A program made the position numbers and the translations under genes. A stretch of 45,486 nt of DNA from Acidobacteriota bacterium (GTDB lineage Bacteria; Acidobacteriota; Blastocatellia; Pyrinomonadales; Pyrinomonadaceae): positions 1 to 45,486 of the forward strand of contig JAIVJI010000001.1 of NCBI GenBank assembly GCA_020200135.1, in the 5' to 3' direction. The notes beneath the pieces are model-generated. The model had not been told where the DNA came from and did not search any database. It saw only the letters and a list, made by a program, of their open reading frames with translations. The stretch's first letter is position 1. Each line of letters begins with the position of its first letter. This document shows, in pieces, positions 8,328-22,701 of this stretch.

Positions 8328-9193
8328 GCACGACAGACGGACACCTTTCTTCTCCACTCGTCGAGAAGCGGAGCGCCGCGTGGGGCGCCGTCCGCGTAGA
8401 CCACTGCCGCTTCGGCGAGGGGCAGCTCCCCGAGCACAGCCACCCGGAGCACATGCTTCTGCTCGCGCTCAGCCGTTGCAGCGGCGAGCTGAGCGCGGCG
8501 GGCGGTTTTCGCACGCGCGCGCAGGTGCGCGGCGGCGTCTGCGTCGTCCCCTCGGGGCAGCCCTTCACGGCGCGGCTCGGGGGCGATACGGAATGTCTCG
8601 CCATCTACCTCGACCCCGCGCTGGTCGCGCGCGCGGCGCGCGACGCGGGCGACGCCGGCCGCCGCTTCGAGGTCGTCGCGCGCAGCAAGCCGCGTGACCC
8701 GGTCGTCAGCCGCGTCGGGCTGGCGCTGCTGGCCGAGATGCGCGAGGGCGCGGCCCGCGACGGCGTCGCGCGGCTCTACGCAGAGTCTCTGGCGAACGTG
8801 CTGGCCGTCCACGTGCTCAGGCACTACACGGCCGACGGGGCGGAGCCGCGACGCTTCGCGGGCGGGCTCTCGGGGCCGACGCTGCGGCGCGTGCTCTCCT
8901 ACATCGCCGACAACCACGAGCGCGACCTGAGCCTGGAAGACCTGGCCGGCGAGGCCGCGATGAGCACCTTCCACTTCGCGCGCCAGTTTAAACGCGCGAC
9001 CGGGACGACGCCGCACCAGCACCTTCTCAAGTTCAGGGTCGAGCGCGCGAAGGAGCTTCTGGTCGAGAGCCACCTGCCGCTCGCCGAGGTGGGCCTGCGC
9101 ACCGGCTTTAGCCACCAGAGCCACTTCACGCGGCTCTTCCGACGCTACACGGGCACGACGCCGCTGGGCTACCGCTCACGCGCGCGCGCGTAG
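8324..9193 (+). CDS. AraC-family transcriptional regulator
   Basis: The 289-residue regulator has an N-terminal cupin-like sensing half (QLPEHSHPEHMLLLAL, then VVPSGQPFTARLGG) and a C-terminal AraC/XylS DNA-binding half. Its two helix-turn-helix units are SLEDLAGEAAMSTFHFARQFKRATGTTPHQHL and LAEVGLRTGFSHQSHFTRLFRRYTGTTPLGY. The start ATG 8324 overlaps the TetR stop by 4 bp. Paired TetR and AraC regulators in one leaderless transcript suggest a two-step control circuit. The signal and targets are unknown; the upstream SDR is a candidate target. Confidence 0.9.
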   Translation: MSTTDGHLSSPLVEKRSAAWGAVRVDHCRFGEGQLPEHSHPEHMLLLALSRCSGELSAAGGFRTRAQVRGGVCVVPSGQPFTARLGGDTECLAIYLDPALVARAARDAGDAGRRFEVVARSKPRDPVVSRVGLALLAEMREGAARDGVARLYAESLANVLAVHVLRHYTADGAEPRRFAGGLSGPTLRRVLSYIADNHERDLSLEDLAGEAAMSTFHFARQFKRATGTTPHQHLLKFRVERAKELLVESHLPLAEVGLRTGFSHQSHFTRLFRRYTGTTPLGYRSRARA

Positions 9194-9309
9194 GGCGCCG
9201 AACGAGTAGCAAGATTCATCAACGCCGAGCAAGAAGGGGAAATACGCCGCGCCACGTCCGGGTCTAAGCTCCATCCCGTCGGTTAATTCGACGGGGAGGA
9301 ACAGGAGCG

Positions 9310-10029
9310 ATGACCAGGATGCTGAGAGGATTTTTCACGGCGGCGATGCTTTTGACCCTGCTCGGCGCGGGCGCGGCGGCGCAGGTCTCAGGGCGCGGGG
9401 CGCGGGAGTTGATCGCGCGCGGCAACGAGCGTTACGCGCGCGCCGAGTACGAGGCGGCGATCAAAGTTTACTCGCTCGTCCCGGCGGAGGCGGGCGAGGC
9501 TTACTCGCAGGCGCTCTACAACATCGGCGTCTGCCGCTTCGAGCTGTGGCAGACCGAGGAGGCCGCAGCGATGTACGCGCGCGCGGTCGAGTCGCGGGGC
9601 GGGCGCTACCCGAAGGCTTCCTACGCGCTCGGCGTCGCGCTCGAAGAGCTGGGGCGCGCGGCGGAGGCGAAGGAGTCTTACGCGCGCGCCGCCGCAAAGG
9701 GTTACGCGCCCGCGCACTACAAGCTGGGGATGCTCGCGGCCGGCGCGGGCGACGTGGGGCTGGCGGCGTCGCACTTCCGCGAGGCGGTCAGACGCTCGAA
9801 GGGCAAGTTCCCGGCGAGCCGCAACAACCTCGGCGTGATGCTCGCGCGCGCGGGGCGCCTCGACGAGGCCGAGCGCGAGTTCGAGGCGGCGCTCGGCGAG
9901 TCGGAAGGGAAGTTCGAGGAGGCGGCGCACAACCTGAAGCTCTGCCGCACGCTGCTGGCGGCCGGCCGCGCCGGGAGCGGCCCGGCGGAGATGAGAATCG
10001 CGGCGTCGGCCGGCGGGTTCAGAAGGTGA
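9310..10029 (+). CDS. secreted TPR-repeat protein
   Basis: The 239-residue protein opens with a signal peptide (MTRMLRGFFTAAMLLTLLGAGAAAQ) and then has TPR units about every 34-36 residues: ELIARGNERYARAEYEAAIKVY, SQALYNIGVCRFELWQTEEAAAMYARAV, YPKASYALGVALEELGRAAEAKESYARA, APAHYKLGMLAAGAGDVGLAASHFREAV and NNLGVMLARAGRLDEAEREFEAAL. The Shine-Dalgarno GGGGAGGAACAGGAG lies just upstream. It is probably a periplasmic protein-protein interaction scaffold. No specific partner can be named. It precedes the small unknown gene by 14 bp. Confidence 0.82.
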   Translation: MTRMLRGFFTAAMLLTLLGAGAAAQVSGRGARELIARGNERYARAEYEAAIKVYSLVPAEAGEAYSQALYNIGVCRFELWQTEEAAAMYARAVESRGGRYPKASYALGVALEELGRAAEAKESYARAAAKGYAPAHYKLGMLAAGAGDVGLAASHFREAVRRSKGKFPASRNNLGVMLARAGRLDEAEREFEAALGESEGKFEEAAHNLKLCRTLLAAGRAGSGPAEMRIAASAGGFRR

Positions 10030-10043
10030 GACGGAGGGGAGGG

Positions 10044-10502
10044 GTGACGACGTTGGAGACGAAGCCTTTGGACGTGATGGCCATCCTCAAGCTCTACGAG
10101 CTGAGGGGCGAGGCGCGCATGCGCGAGGCGCGCGCGTGGTTCTTCTCGGAGTTCGCGCCGCGTTCGGGCAAGGACATCGTCCGGCTCATGCTGAGCGGCG
10201 AGCGGCAGAGCGCCTCCTACCGGATGGTCGCCTCTCACTGGGAGGTGGCGGCCTCGTTCGTCAACAACGGCGGCATCGACGAGCGGCTCTTCCTCGAAGG
10301 CAACACGGAGCACGTCGTCGTCTACGCCAAGCTCCAGCCCTTCCTCGCGGAGGCCCGCGAGCTGATGGGCGAGCCCGACTATCTGGCGAACCTCGAACGC
10401 CTCGTCCTGAAAATCCCGAACGTCGAGAAGAAGCTCGAAAACCGCCGCCTCCTCCTGGAGCGATGGTCACAGGCGCACGCGGCCGCCGGAGAGCGGTCTT
10501 AA
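10044..10502 (+). CDS. conserved hypothetical protein, DUF4760-like
   Basis: The product is about 152 residues from GTG 10044, preceded by GGAGGGGAGGG. ATG 10077 is an alternative start, giving 141 residues. The body (LYELRGEARMREARAWFFSEF, then YRMVASHWEVAASFVNNGGIDERLF and HVVVYAKLQPFLAEARELM) is all-helical with no signal peptide or membrane segment. It resembles small soluble proteins grouped under DUF4760, but this match is from memory and weak. It is convergent with the histidine phosphatase gene, 9 bp away. No function is proposed. Confidence 0.6.
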   Translation: MTTLETKPLDVMAILKLYELRGEARMREARAWFFSEFAPRSGKDIVRLMLSGERQSASYRMVASHWEVAASFVNNGGIDERLFLEGNTEHVVVYAKLQPFLAEARELMGEPDYLANLERLVLKIPNVEKKLENRRLLLERWSQAHAAAGERS

Positions 10503-10511
10503 ACGGCTCGC

Positions 10512-11240
10512 TCAGCGCCGCGTGCGCAGTTCGGGCGCGGCGAGGTGCGGCACGGCGTTAAAGGTGAAGAGCAGCGTCGCTTCGGCGCGCAGTTGGAGGA
10601 CGGTGTAGGCGGTGTTGAGCAGCACGGCCGCGAGGCGCGGGATGTGTTCGTCAGAGGCTTCGAGCGCGCGCGCCGTCCAGATCGCCGTCGGCACGGCCGA
10701 GGTGAAGACCGCGACGTTCTCGCGCGGCCGTGTGGCCGTCATATCTAAGCGGCAGGCGGCGACGCGCGCGATGAACTGCCGCCACGTCTCGCCCGTATGC
10801 GGGTAGCGCCCTTCTACCCACGCGTCCATGACCTTCGTGTCCGAAGCGCGCCAGACTCTGTGCACGTCGGCCGTGTGGTCGCCCGCGTGCGCGCGCAACT
10901 CGGCGTTCACCTCCTCAAACTCCTGCTTGAACTCTTCGTCGTCCTCACACATCATCGGCGCGATCTCTTTGTAGATGCCGTGGAAGTCGAACTCGTCCCA
11001 GCCCTCGTCGGGCGTCAGTTCCGGGAAGCCGAGGCCGGCGTCGGCGTAAGCCCCGGCGACCTCGGCGGCCGTCTGCCGCTGGCGTTTGAGCCCGCCCGCG
11101 TAGGCGCGCGCGAACTCGACGCCCTGCGAGACGAAGTACTCGCCCAACAGGCGCGCCTGCCGCCGCCCCAGCCCCGAGAGCGTGTCGTACTCGTCGCGCG
11201 TGCCCGCCTGTCCGTGACGGACGAAATAGACGTTGCTCAA
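10512..11240 (-). CDS. histidine phosphatase-family protein, second catalytic His replaced
   Basis: The 242-residue protein starts with the RHG signature (VYFVRHGQAGTRDEYDTLSGLGRRQA) and has the AGGLKRQRQTA phosphate-binding Arg segment of the phosphoglycerate mutase/SixA-like branch. At the position where most members have a second His (V-S-H-G), this protein reads AVFTSAVPTAIW, with Ser in place of His. Some acidobacterial and proteobacterial members have such TSGG or TSA variants. It lies 24 nt downstream of fadE on the same strand, so the two are likely co-transcribed. The substrate is unknown. Confidence 0.8.
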   Translation of the reverse strand: MSNVYFVRHGQAGTRDEYDTLSGLGRRQARLLGEYFVSQGVEFARAYAGGLKRQRQTAAEVAGAYADAGLGFPELTPDEGWDEFDFHGIYKEIAPMMCEDDEEFKQEFEEVNAELRAHAGDHTADVHRVWRASDTKVMDAWVEGRYPHTGETWRQFIARVAACRLDMTATRPRENVAVFTSAVPTAIWTARALEASDEHIPRLAAVLLNTAYTVLQLRAEATLLFTFNAVPHLAAPELRTRR

Positions 11241-11264
11241 GTCCGAACCCCGGCCCCCTCGTCT

Positions 11265-13046
<1,782 letters not shown>

Positions 13047-13094
13047 GGGGAAGCGTCCTTTTCGTGGAATCGCCCGCGCCCGCGAGAAGGGCGG

Positions 13095-13144
13095 TTGACG
13101 CTGGGCGCGGTTCGGCGTTATAACTACCGACCGTCCGGTCGGTA
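13095..13144 (+). promoter_or_regulatory. TetR-gene promoter and TetR-type operator, shared with fadE
   Basis: TTGACG (13095-13100) and TATAAC (13119-13124) are spaced by 18 bp (17 bp if the box is read as TTATAA). The operator follows at once at 13125-13144: TACCGACCGTCCGGTCGGTA, with 8-bp inverted arms around 4 bases. The GTTATAAC segment is itself a palindrome, so it could also serve a minus-strand promoter toward fadE. The 15-bp motif ACCGnnCGGTCGGTA inside it recurs at the TonB receptor promoter near 40.46 kb. Confidence 0.68.
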
Positions 13145-13215
13145 CCATAGCATCACGGCCCGCGGCGCACAAGCGCGACCCGGCGACGCGCACTTTCAGA
13201 CACCCTTTGGTCAAG

Positions 13216-13842
13216 ATGAGAGCACAGAAAAAGTCTGCGCCCAACAACGAGCGTCTGGCCGAAATCTACCGCGCGGCCGCGCAGATCATCCTCCGCAAGG
13301 GCTACGACGCGACCTCGGTCAACGACATCGCCAACGCTTTGGGGATGACCAAGGCCGGGCTCTACCACTACATCAACGGCAAGAAGGAGCTGCTCTTCGA
13401 CATCATGAACTTCGGGCTCAGCGAGCTGGACGAGGAGGTGGCCGAGCCGGCCCGGGCCATCGCCGACCCGGCCGCGCGGCTGCGCTTCGCCGTCGCGGCG
13501 CACGCACGCCTCGTCACGCGCGGGCAGGGGGCCATCACGATCCTGGTGGACGAGATCACGGCGCTCACGCCGCCGCAGCAGCGGAAGATAACGCAGCGCA
13601 AGCGCGCCTACTTCGACTTCCTGCGCGGCACGCTCGACGAGCTGAAGGCTGCGGGGCAGCTTCAGGACGTGGACACGACGGCCGCCACCTTCGGCCTGCT
13701 CGGGATGATCAACTGGCTCTCGCGCTGGTTCCGCCACGGCGGCGCTCTCTCCGAGGAGCAGGCGGCCGACCAGCTCGTCCGCATCGCCTTCCACGGCATC
13801 CTGCGCCCCGCGAGATTGAAAGCAGTAGACAGTAGCCAGTAG
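13216..13842 (+). CDS. TetR-family regulator of the fatty-acid block, KstR2-like
   Basis: The 208-residue protein has an N-terminal HTH (LAEIYRAAAQIILRKGYDATSVNDIANALGMTKAGLYHYINGKKELL) and a helical ligand domain ending with GMINWLSRWFRHGGALSEEQAADQLVRIAFHGI, the pattern of KstR2/acyl-CoA-responsive TetR proteins. ATG 13216 is preferred over an in-frame TTG at 13207. It heads the co-directional etf/acyl-CoA dehydrogenase cluster and diverges from fadE, with a strong operator between. Repression relieved by an acyl-CoA ligand is inferred. The last residues (AVDSSQ) and the stop codon are contributed by the heptad element described at 13823-13934. Confidence 0.88.
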   Translation: MRAQKKSAPNNERLAEIYRAAAQIILRKGYDATSVNDIANALGMTKAGLYHYINGKKELLFDIMNFGLSELDEEVAEPARAIADPAARLRFAVAAHARLVTRGQGAITILVDEITALTPPQQRKITQRKRAYFDFLRGTLDELKAAGQLQDVDTTAATFGLLGMINWLSRWFRHGGALSEEQAADQLVRIAFHGILRPARLKAVDSSQ

Positions 13843-13934
13843 GCTCCGCTTCACGGATGTTGACGCTGAGACTCGGGCGGTTCGATATGACGAAGGGGTT
13901 TCTACTGACTACTGTCTACTGACTACTGTCTACT
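13823..13934 (+). repeat. heptad-armed intergenic element, copy A
   Basis: The left arm CAGTAGACAGTAGCCAGTAG (13823-13842) has TAG at 13826, 13833 and 13840, every 7 nt, so there is a stop in each frame. A core of about 59 nt ends in CGAAGG plus GTTT. The right arm (13902-13934) is built of four CTACTGA/CTACTGT heptamers and a final CTACT. The arms are inverted repeats of each other and can pair. The third TAG is the stop codon of the TetR gene, and the etfB ATG comes 5 nt after the right arm with no Shine-Dalgarno between. Confidence 0.85.
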
Positions 13935-13939
13935 TCATC

Positions 13940-14746
13940 ATGAACATCCTCGTCTGTCTCAAGCAGATTCTCGACCCGGAGGTGCCGGCGCGCGACTTCC
14001 GGGTTGACGCGGCGCGGCGCGAGGCCGAGCAGGGGTCGGCCAGCCTCGTGACGAACATCTTCTGCGAGAACGCGCTGGAGACCGCGCTGCAACTGCGCGA
14101 GCGCGCGGGCGGCGCCGCGAAGATAACGGTGCTCTCGTGCGGGCGGCCGTCGGCCGAGGACTCTCTGCGCAAAGCGCTGGCGATGAAGGCCGACGCGGCC
14201 GCGCTCGTCGTCGACGAGTCGGACGCGACGCCCGACCCGCTCGCGGTGGCGCGCGTGCTGGCGGCGGCGATTCAAAAGCTCGGCGCGTTCGACCTCATCA
14301 TGACGGGGCGCGAGGCGGGCGACTGGGGCGCGGGGCAGACGGGCGGACTCCTCGCCGAAGAGTTGGGGCTGCCCTGCGTCTCCTTCGTGGACACGGTCGA
14401 GGTGGCGGGCGGCGTGCTGCGCCTGAAGCGGCAGACCGACGCCGGCTGGGAGTTGATAGAGGCGACGCCGCCCGTCGTCGTCACCGTGACCAACGACGAG
14501 CACAACGTCCCGCGCATCCCGAAGGTGCGCGACGTGATGATGTCCTACCGCCAGCCCCTGACGAAGCTCACGCCCGCCGACCTCGGGCTCTCCGACGAGG
14601 CGCGCGCCGCCGACGGCTACTACGAGGTGGCCGAGCTTTTCATCCCGCAGAAGGAGACGCGCTGCGACTTCGTCGCCGGCGACACGCTCGACGAAAAAGT
14701 GGACGCCTTCGCGCGTCGCATCGTCGAAGTAACACGCGCCCTGTAA
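13940..14746 (+). CDS. etfB: electron transfer flavoprotein beta subunit
   Basis: The 268-residue EtfB subunit pairs with EtfA to carry electrons from acyl-CoA dehydrogenases. Typical features are NILVCLKQILDPEVP at the start, ENALETALQLRER, LIMTGREAGDWGAGQTGGLLAEELGLP and the EtfB signature segment VTNDEHNVPRIPKVRDVM. The loop EAGDWGAGQTG differs from the mammalian AMP-binding form (DDDxNQTGQ). Whether this ETF is of the bifurcating kind cannot be settled by reading. It starts 5 nt after the heptad element and has no Shine-Dalgarno. EtfA follows after a 27-nt gap. Confidence 0.92.
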   Translation: MNILVCLKQILDPEVPARDFRVDAARREAEQGSASLVTNIFCENALETALQLRERAGGAAKITVLSCGRPSAEDSLRKALAMKADAAALVVDESDATPDPLAVARVLAAAIQKLGAFDLIMTGREAGDWGAGQTGGLLAEELGLPCVSFVDTVEVAGGVLRLKRQTDAGWELIEATPPVVVTVTNDEHNVPRIPKVRDVMMSYRQPLTKLTPADLGLSDEARAADGYYEVAELFIPQKETRCDFVAGDTLDEKVDAFARRIVEVTRAL

Positions 14747-14773
14747 TCGTCCGGCCCTGCCGCACTCCGTTTT

Positions 14774-15744
14774 ATGAACGACGTCTGCATCATTCTTTTC
14801 GGCGCGGCCGGGTTCGACAAGGCCGCGCAGGGGTTGGCGGGCGCGGGGCGGCGTCTGGCCGTCGAGCTGGGCGGGAGTCTGCGTGCGGTCGTCGTCGGCG
14901 AGGGCGCGCAGGCTCTGGCTCCGGAGGTCGCGCGCGTCGCGGACGAGGTGACGGTCGCAGACCAGCCGGGGCTGGCCGAGTACCAGCCGGAGACCTGTCT
15001 GACGGCGCTCGCCGAATTGTGCGGGACCCGGCGGCCGCGCGCGGTGCTGCTCGCGGGCGACACTTACAGTCAGGAGACGGCGCCGCGCCTCGCGCACCGT
15101 CTGGGCGGGAGCGCGGCGGGCGACTGCGTCGAGGTGCGCGTCGCGCCGGGCGGGATGGTGCGCGTCTCGCGGCAGGTCTACGGCGGGAAGGCGCAGGCGG
15201 TGCTCGAACTGAAGAGAAGCCCGGCGGTCGTGTGGCTGCGCGCGCGCTCGTTCACGCCCGCGCCGGCGCGCGCCGAAGCCGGCGCGGTGACGCGCGCGGC
15301 TCTGAACGTCCGGCCCGACACGCGCGCGCGCGTCGTCGAGCGCGGGCGCGAGGAGTCGGGCGAGGCGCGTCTGGAAGAGGCGCGCGTCATCGTCTCGGGC
15401 GGGCGCGGCATCGGCGGGCCCGAGCCGTTCGAGTCGGAGCTGAAACCTCTGGCGGAGCTGCTCGGCGCGCAGCTCGCCGCCTCGCGCGCGGCGTGCGACG
15501 CGGGCTGGGTGCCGCCGACGTGGCAGGTCGGCCAGACCGGCAAGAAGGTGACGCCGGAGCTGTACCTCGCCGTCGCCATCACCGGCGCGAGCCAGCACAT
15601 GGCCGGCATCTCCGAGGCCAAAACCATCGCCGCCATCAACACGGACCCCGACGCGCCCATCTTCAAACACTGCCGCTTCGGCATCGTCGAAGACTACCGC
15701 AAGGTCGTCCCGCTGCTGCGCGAGAAGCTGTCCGCGCTGATGAA

Positions 15745-15748
<4 letters not shown>
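14774..15748 (+). CDS. etfA: electron transfer flavoprotein alpha subunit
   Basis: The 324-residue EtfA binds FAD. The N-terminal half is the ETF alpha/beta fold. The C-terminal FAD domain has [49 protein letters not shown] and [22 protein letters not shown], the standard EtfA signature. Its stop overlaps the start of the membrane iron-sulfur protein (ATGA at 15745), which makes that protein the likely electron acceptor from EtfAB to the quinone pool. Confidence 0.94.
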
Positions 15749-17868
<2,120 letters not shown>

Positions 17869-17878
17869 GGTCGCCGTT

Positions 17879-19057
17879 ATGGACTTGAATCTGACACCGG
17901 GCGAGCAGCGTTTCCGCGACGAGTTCCGCGCGTGGCTGAGCGAGAACGTCCCCGGGGAGTGGAAGGGCGCCGGCGCCGGCTCCGAAGACCGCGCGGAGTA
18001 CATCGAGTACCTGCGCGACTGGCAGCGCAAGCTCTACGACGGCGGCTGGGCCGGCATCTCCTGGCCGAAGGAGTTCGGCGGGCGCGGCGCGAGGCTGATG
18101 GAGCAGGCCATCTTTCAGGAGGAGCTGGCGCGCGCGAACGCGCCGCAGCTCGTCGGCACCATCGGGCTGTCGCTCGTCGGCCCGACCATCATCTCGCTCG
18201 GCAACCCGGAGCAGAAGGCGCGCTACCTGCCCAAAATTCTCTCGGGCGAGGAAATCTGGTGCCAGGGCTTTTCGGAGCCCAACGCCGGGAGCGACCTCGC
18301 CGCGCTCGGGACGAAGGCCGTACGTGAGGGCGACGACTTCCGTGTCAACGGCCAGAAGATTTGGACGAGCTTCGCGCAGCTGGCCGACTGGTGCCTGCTG
18401 CTCGTGCGCACGGACTCAGAGGCGCCGAAGCACAAGGGCATCACCTGCCTTCTGGCAGACATGCGCGCCGAGGGCGTGTCGGTGCGGCCGCTCCGCCAGA
18501 TGTCGGGCGACTCGGGCTTCAACGAGGTCTTCTTCTCGAACGTGCGCGTGCCGGCGTCGCGTGTGTTGGGCGAGGTCGACAAGGGCTGGACGACCGCCAT
18601 CACCGCGCTGATGAACGAGCGCGCCAACCTCGGGACGGGGATTCAGGTCGTCTTCAAGCGCCAGCTCGAAGCCCTCGTCGCGCGCTCGCGCACGGTCGAG
18701 CGCGGCGGCCGGCCGGCGAGCGAAGACCCGCTCGTCCGCCAGAAGCTCGCGCAGGCTTACCTCGAACTCGAAATCCTGCGGCTCAACACCAACCGCGCGC
18801 TCACCTCGCTCTCGAAGAGCGGCGTCCCCGGCGCCGAGGGCTCCATCCAGAAGCTCTACTGGAGCGAGATGAACCAGCGCACGCAGCAGTACGCGCAGGA
18901 GATACTCGGCCCCTACGGCCAGCTCAAGGACTTCGACAGGGGCGTGTGGGAGTACGGCTACCTGCGCACGCGCGGCAACACCATCGAGGCGGGCACCAGC
19001 GAAATCCAGCGCAACATCATCGCCGAGCGCGTCCTCGGCCTCCCCAAGAGCTACTGA
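17879..19057 (+). CDS. acyl-CoA dehydrogenase, FadE29/FadE26-like catalytic subunit
   Basis: The 392-residue acyl-CoA dehydrogenase has WCQGFSEPNAGSDLAAL (FAD/substrate loop), QKIWTSFAQLADW, MSGDSGFNEVFFSNVRVP and EAGTSEIQRNIIAERVLGLP. The residue before GTSEIQ is Ala, not the usual catalytic Glu. Instead Glu247 in LMNERANLG occupies the place used as the base by one subunit of actinobacterial two-subunit (ChsE-type) dehydrogenases. The next gene, 12 bp on, encodes a second dehydrogenase-like chain lacking this residue, so a heteromeric enzyme is likely. Electrons would pass to the neighbouring EtfAB. The exact substrate is unknown. Confidence 0.88.
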   Translation: MDLNLTPGEQRFRDEFRAWLSENVPGEWKGAGAGSEDRAEYIEYLRDWQRKLYDGGWAGISWPKEFGGRGARLMEQAIFQEELARANAPQLVGTIGLSLVGPTIISLGNPEQKARYLPKILSGEEIWCQGFSEPNAGSDLAALGTKAVREGDDFRVNGQKIWTSFAQLADWCLLLVRTDSEAPKHKGITCLLADMRAEGVSVRPLRQMSGDSGFNEVFFSNVRVPASRVLGEVDKGWTTAITALMNERANLGTGIQVVFKRQLEALVARSRTVERGGRPASEDPLVRQKLAQAYLELEILRLNTNRALTSLSKSGVPGAEGSIQKLYWSEMNQRTQQYAQEILGPYGQLKDFDRGVWEYGYLRTRGNTIEAGTSEIQRNIIAERVLGLPKSY

Positions 19058-19069
19058 GCACTTCTCATC

Positions 19070-20215
19070 ATGGACTTTGATTTAAGCAAGCCGCAGAAGC
19101 TTTTGAAGGAGTCGGCGCGGGCGCTGCTGGCGCGGGAGTGCGGGCCGGGGCGCGTGCGCGAGCTGATGGAGACCGAGACGGCGCACGACGACGGGCTGTG
19201 GCAGGCGATGGCCGACCAGGGCTGGACGGGGCTCGTCGTGCCGGAGGAGCAGGGCGGCCTCGGGCTGGGGCTGGTCGAGATGGCGGCCGTGGCCGAGGAG
19301 ATGGGGCGCGCCTGTCTGCCGGGCGCGTTCCTCTCGACGCTCTTCGCGGCGGCGCTGGTCGAGCGAGCCGGGAGCGCGGAGCAGCGCGACAGGTATCTCG
19401 AACCAATCGCGGCCGGCGAACTGAGGGCGACCGTCGCGCTGCTCGAAGAGGGGGCGAGCTGGGAGCCGGGCGGCGTGAGGCTCGCGGCGTCGCGCGACGG
19501 CGGCGACTTCACGCTCGCGGGGCGCAAGCTGTTCGTGCCGGACGCTGGCGTCGCCGGCCTCATCGTCTGCGTCGCGCGCGACGGCGACACGCTCGCGCTC
19601 CTGCCGGTCGAGCGAGGGGCCGAAGGGTTGACCGTCACGCCGACGCCCTCGATGGACGCGACGCGCAAGCTCTACGAGGTCGCGTTCGACGGCGTGCGCG
19701 TCGCCGGGCGGGAAGCGCTCGGCGCGGACGGCGACCCCGCCGGGGCGCTCGCCGGCGCGCTCGACGCGGCGACGGCCGTGCTGTGCGCGGAGATGGTCGG
19801 CGGGATGCAGTGGGTGCTGGACGCGTCGGTCGAGTACGCCAAGACGCGCCAGCAGTTCGGCCGCCCCATCGGCTCGTTCCAGGCCGTGCAGCACATGTGC
19901 GCCGACATGCTCCTGTTGACCGAGAGCGCGCGCTCGGCCGCCTACTACGCCGCGTGGGCCCTGACCGAGCGTGACCGGGCGGCCGGGCTCGCCGTCTCGA
20001 TGGCGAAGGCCTACTGCTCGGACGCCTACCGCGAGGTGGCCAACCGCGGCGTGCAGGTTCACGGCGGCATCGGCTTTACGTGGGAGCACGACCTGCAACT
20101 CTATTACAAGCGCGGCAAGTCGTCCGAGACGCTCTTCGGCGACGCGACCTGCCACCGCGAGCGCATCGCCCGCCGCGTCATAGACGGCGGCTCGGCCGGA
20201 GGCCCAAAGCGATGA
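19070..20215 (+). CDS. acyl-CoA dehydrogenase, FadE28-like partner subunit
   Basis: The 381-residue chain has an acyl-CoA dehydrogenase fold but weak catalytic motifs: LEEGASWEPGGV replaces the usual TEPxxGSD loop, and KRGKSSETLFGDATCHRERIA replaces YEGTSEIQ. YAKTRQQFGRPIGSFQAVQH and NRGVQVHGGIGFTWEHDLQLYYKR are well conserved. This mixture is typical of the FadE28/FadE27 type partner in two-subunit acyl-CoA dehydrogenases. It is flanked by its presumed partner (12 bp upstream) and overlaps the SDR start by ATGA. A pairing with the upstream chain is inference. Confidence 0.87.
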   Translation: MDFDLSKPQKLLKESARALLARECGPGRVRELMETETAHDDGLWQAMADQGWTGLVVPEEQGGLGLGLVEMAAVAEEMGRACLPGAFLSTLFAAALVERAGSAEQRDRYLEPIAAGELRATVALLEEGASWEPGGVRLAASRDGGDFTLAGRKLFVPDAGVAGLIVCVARDGDTLALLPVERGAEGLTVTPTPSMDATRKLYEVAFDGVRVAGREALGADGDPAGALAGALDAATAVLCAEMVGGMQWVLDASVEYAKTRQQFGRPIGSFQAVQHMCADMLLLTESARSAAYYAAWALTERDRAAGLAVSMAKAYCSDAYREVANRGVQVHGGIGFTWEHDLQLYYKRGKSSETLFGDATCHRERIARRVIDGGSAGGPKR

Positions 20216-20988
20216 CGGCACACGTCAAGGAATTGTTCGACCTGACGGGACGCGCGGCGATTGTCACGGGCGGCTCAAGGGGCTTGGGTAAGGAGATGGC
20301 CGAGGGGCTGGCCGAGGCCGGCGCGTCGCTGATGCTCTGCGCGCGGCGCGAGGAGTGGCTCGCGCCCACGCTCGAAGAGTTCCGTGGGCGCGGCTTCGGC
20401 GCCGAGGGGATGCTCTGCGACGTGGCCGACCCCGCGCAGGTGCGGGCGGTGGTGGACAGGACGGTCGAGGTGTTTGGTAAAGTTGACGTCCTCGTCAACA
20501 ACGCCGGCGTCTCGTGGGGCGAGCGCCCCGAGAGCATGCCGCTCGACAGGTGGCAGAAGGTCATCGACGTGAACCTGACCGGCGCGTTCCTCTTCGCGCA
20601 GGCCGCCGGGCGCGAGATGCTGAAGCGGGAGTACGGGCGCATCATCAACGTCTCTTCGGTCTCGGGCCTTCAGTCCTCGGCCGACGGGCCGCACTACGTC
20701 GGCTACGCGGCGTCGAAGGCCGGACTGTTCGGCCTGACGCGCGAGCTGGCGGCGACGTGGGGGCGCAGCGGGATACGCGTCAACGCCATCGCGCCCGGCT
20801 TCTTCCACTCGCGCCTCACCGAGGGCATCATCGAGCGCGCGGAGGCGTCGATCAAGGCGCGCTCGCCGCTCCCGCGCGTCGGCCGGGAGGGCGAGCTGAA
20901 GGGCGTCGCGGTCTTCCTCGCCTCCGACGCGTCGAACTACATCACGGGGCAGACCATCGTCGTGGACGGCGGGCGCACCATCGTTTAA
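20212..20988 (+). CDS. SDR-family oxidoreductase of the fatty-acid block
   Basis: The 258-residue classical SDR has [16 protein letters not shown], the catalytic Ser in [13 protein letters not shown] for the Tyr/Lys pair, [11 protein letters not shown] and [11 protein letters not shown]. An Arg in CARREE after the second strand suggests NADP(H). The start ATG 20212 overlaps the upstream stop (ATGA). Within this cluster it probably oxidises or reduces a hydroxy- or ketoacyl-CoA, by analogy with SDRs in other acyl-CoA operons; the substrate is not shown by sequence. Confidence 0.88.
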   Translation: MTAHVKELFDLTGRAAIVTGGSRGLGKEMAEGLAEAGASLMLCARREEWLAPTLEEFRGRGFGAEGMLCDVADPAQVRAVVDRTVEVFGKVDVLVNNAGVSWGERPESMPLDRWQKVIDVNLTGAFLFAQAAGREMLKREYGRIINVSSVSGLQSSADGPHYVGYAASKAGLFGLTRELAATWGRSGIRVNAIAPGFFHSRLTEGIIERAEASIKARSPLPRVGREGELKGVAVFLASDASNYITGQTIVVDGGRTIV

Positions 20989-20998
20989 GGAGGGGATG

Positions 20999-22699
<1,701 letters not shown>

Positions 22700-22701
22700 G
22701 T

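Noticed and set aside
6746..9124. 792-codon minus-strand frame across SDR, TetR and AraC genes
   Set aside because: It runs opposite to three well-supported genes, with compositionally biased, domain-free translation.
13823..13934. CRISPR-like array
   Set aside because: The heptamers are contiguous, without spacers of constant length, and arranged as inverted arms; no cas genes occur in the window.
14137..14746. Alternative plus-strand frame across etfB continuing into the membrane oxidoreductase
   Set aside because: Only the part from 15745 has real domains; the upstream part is an out-of-frame shadow of etfB and etfA.
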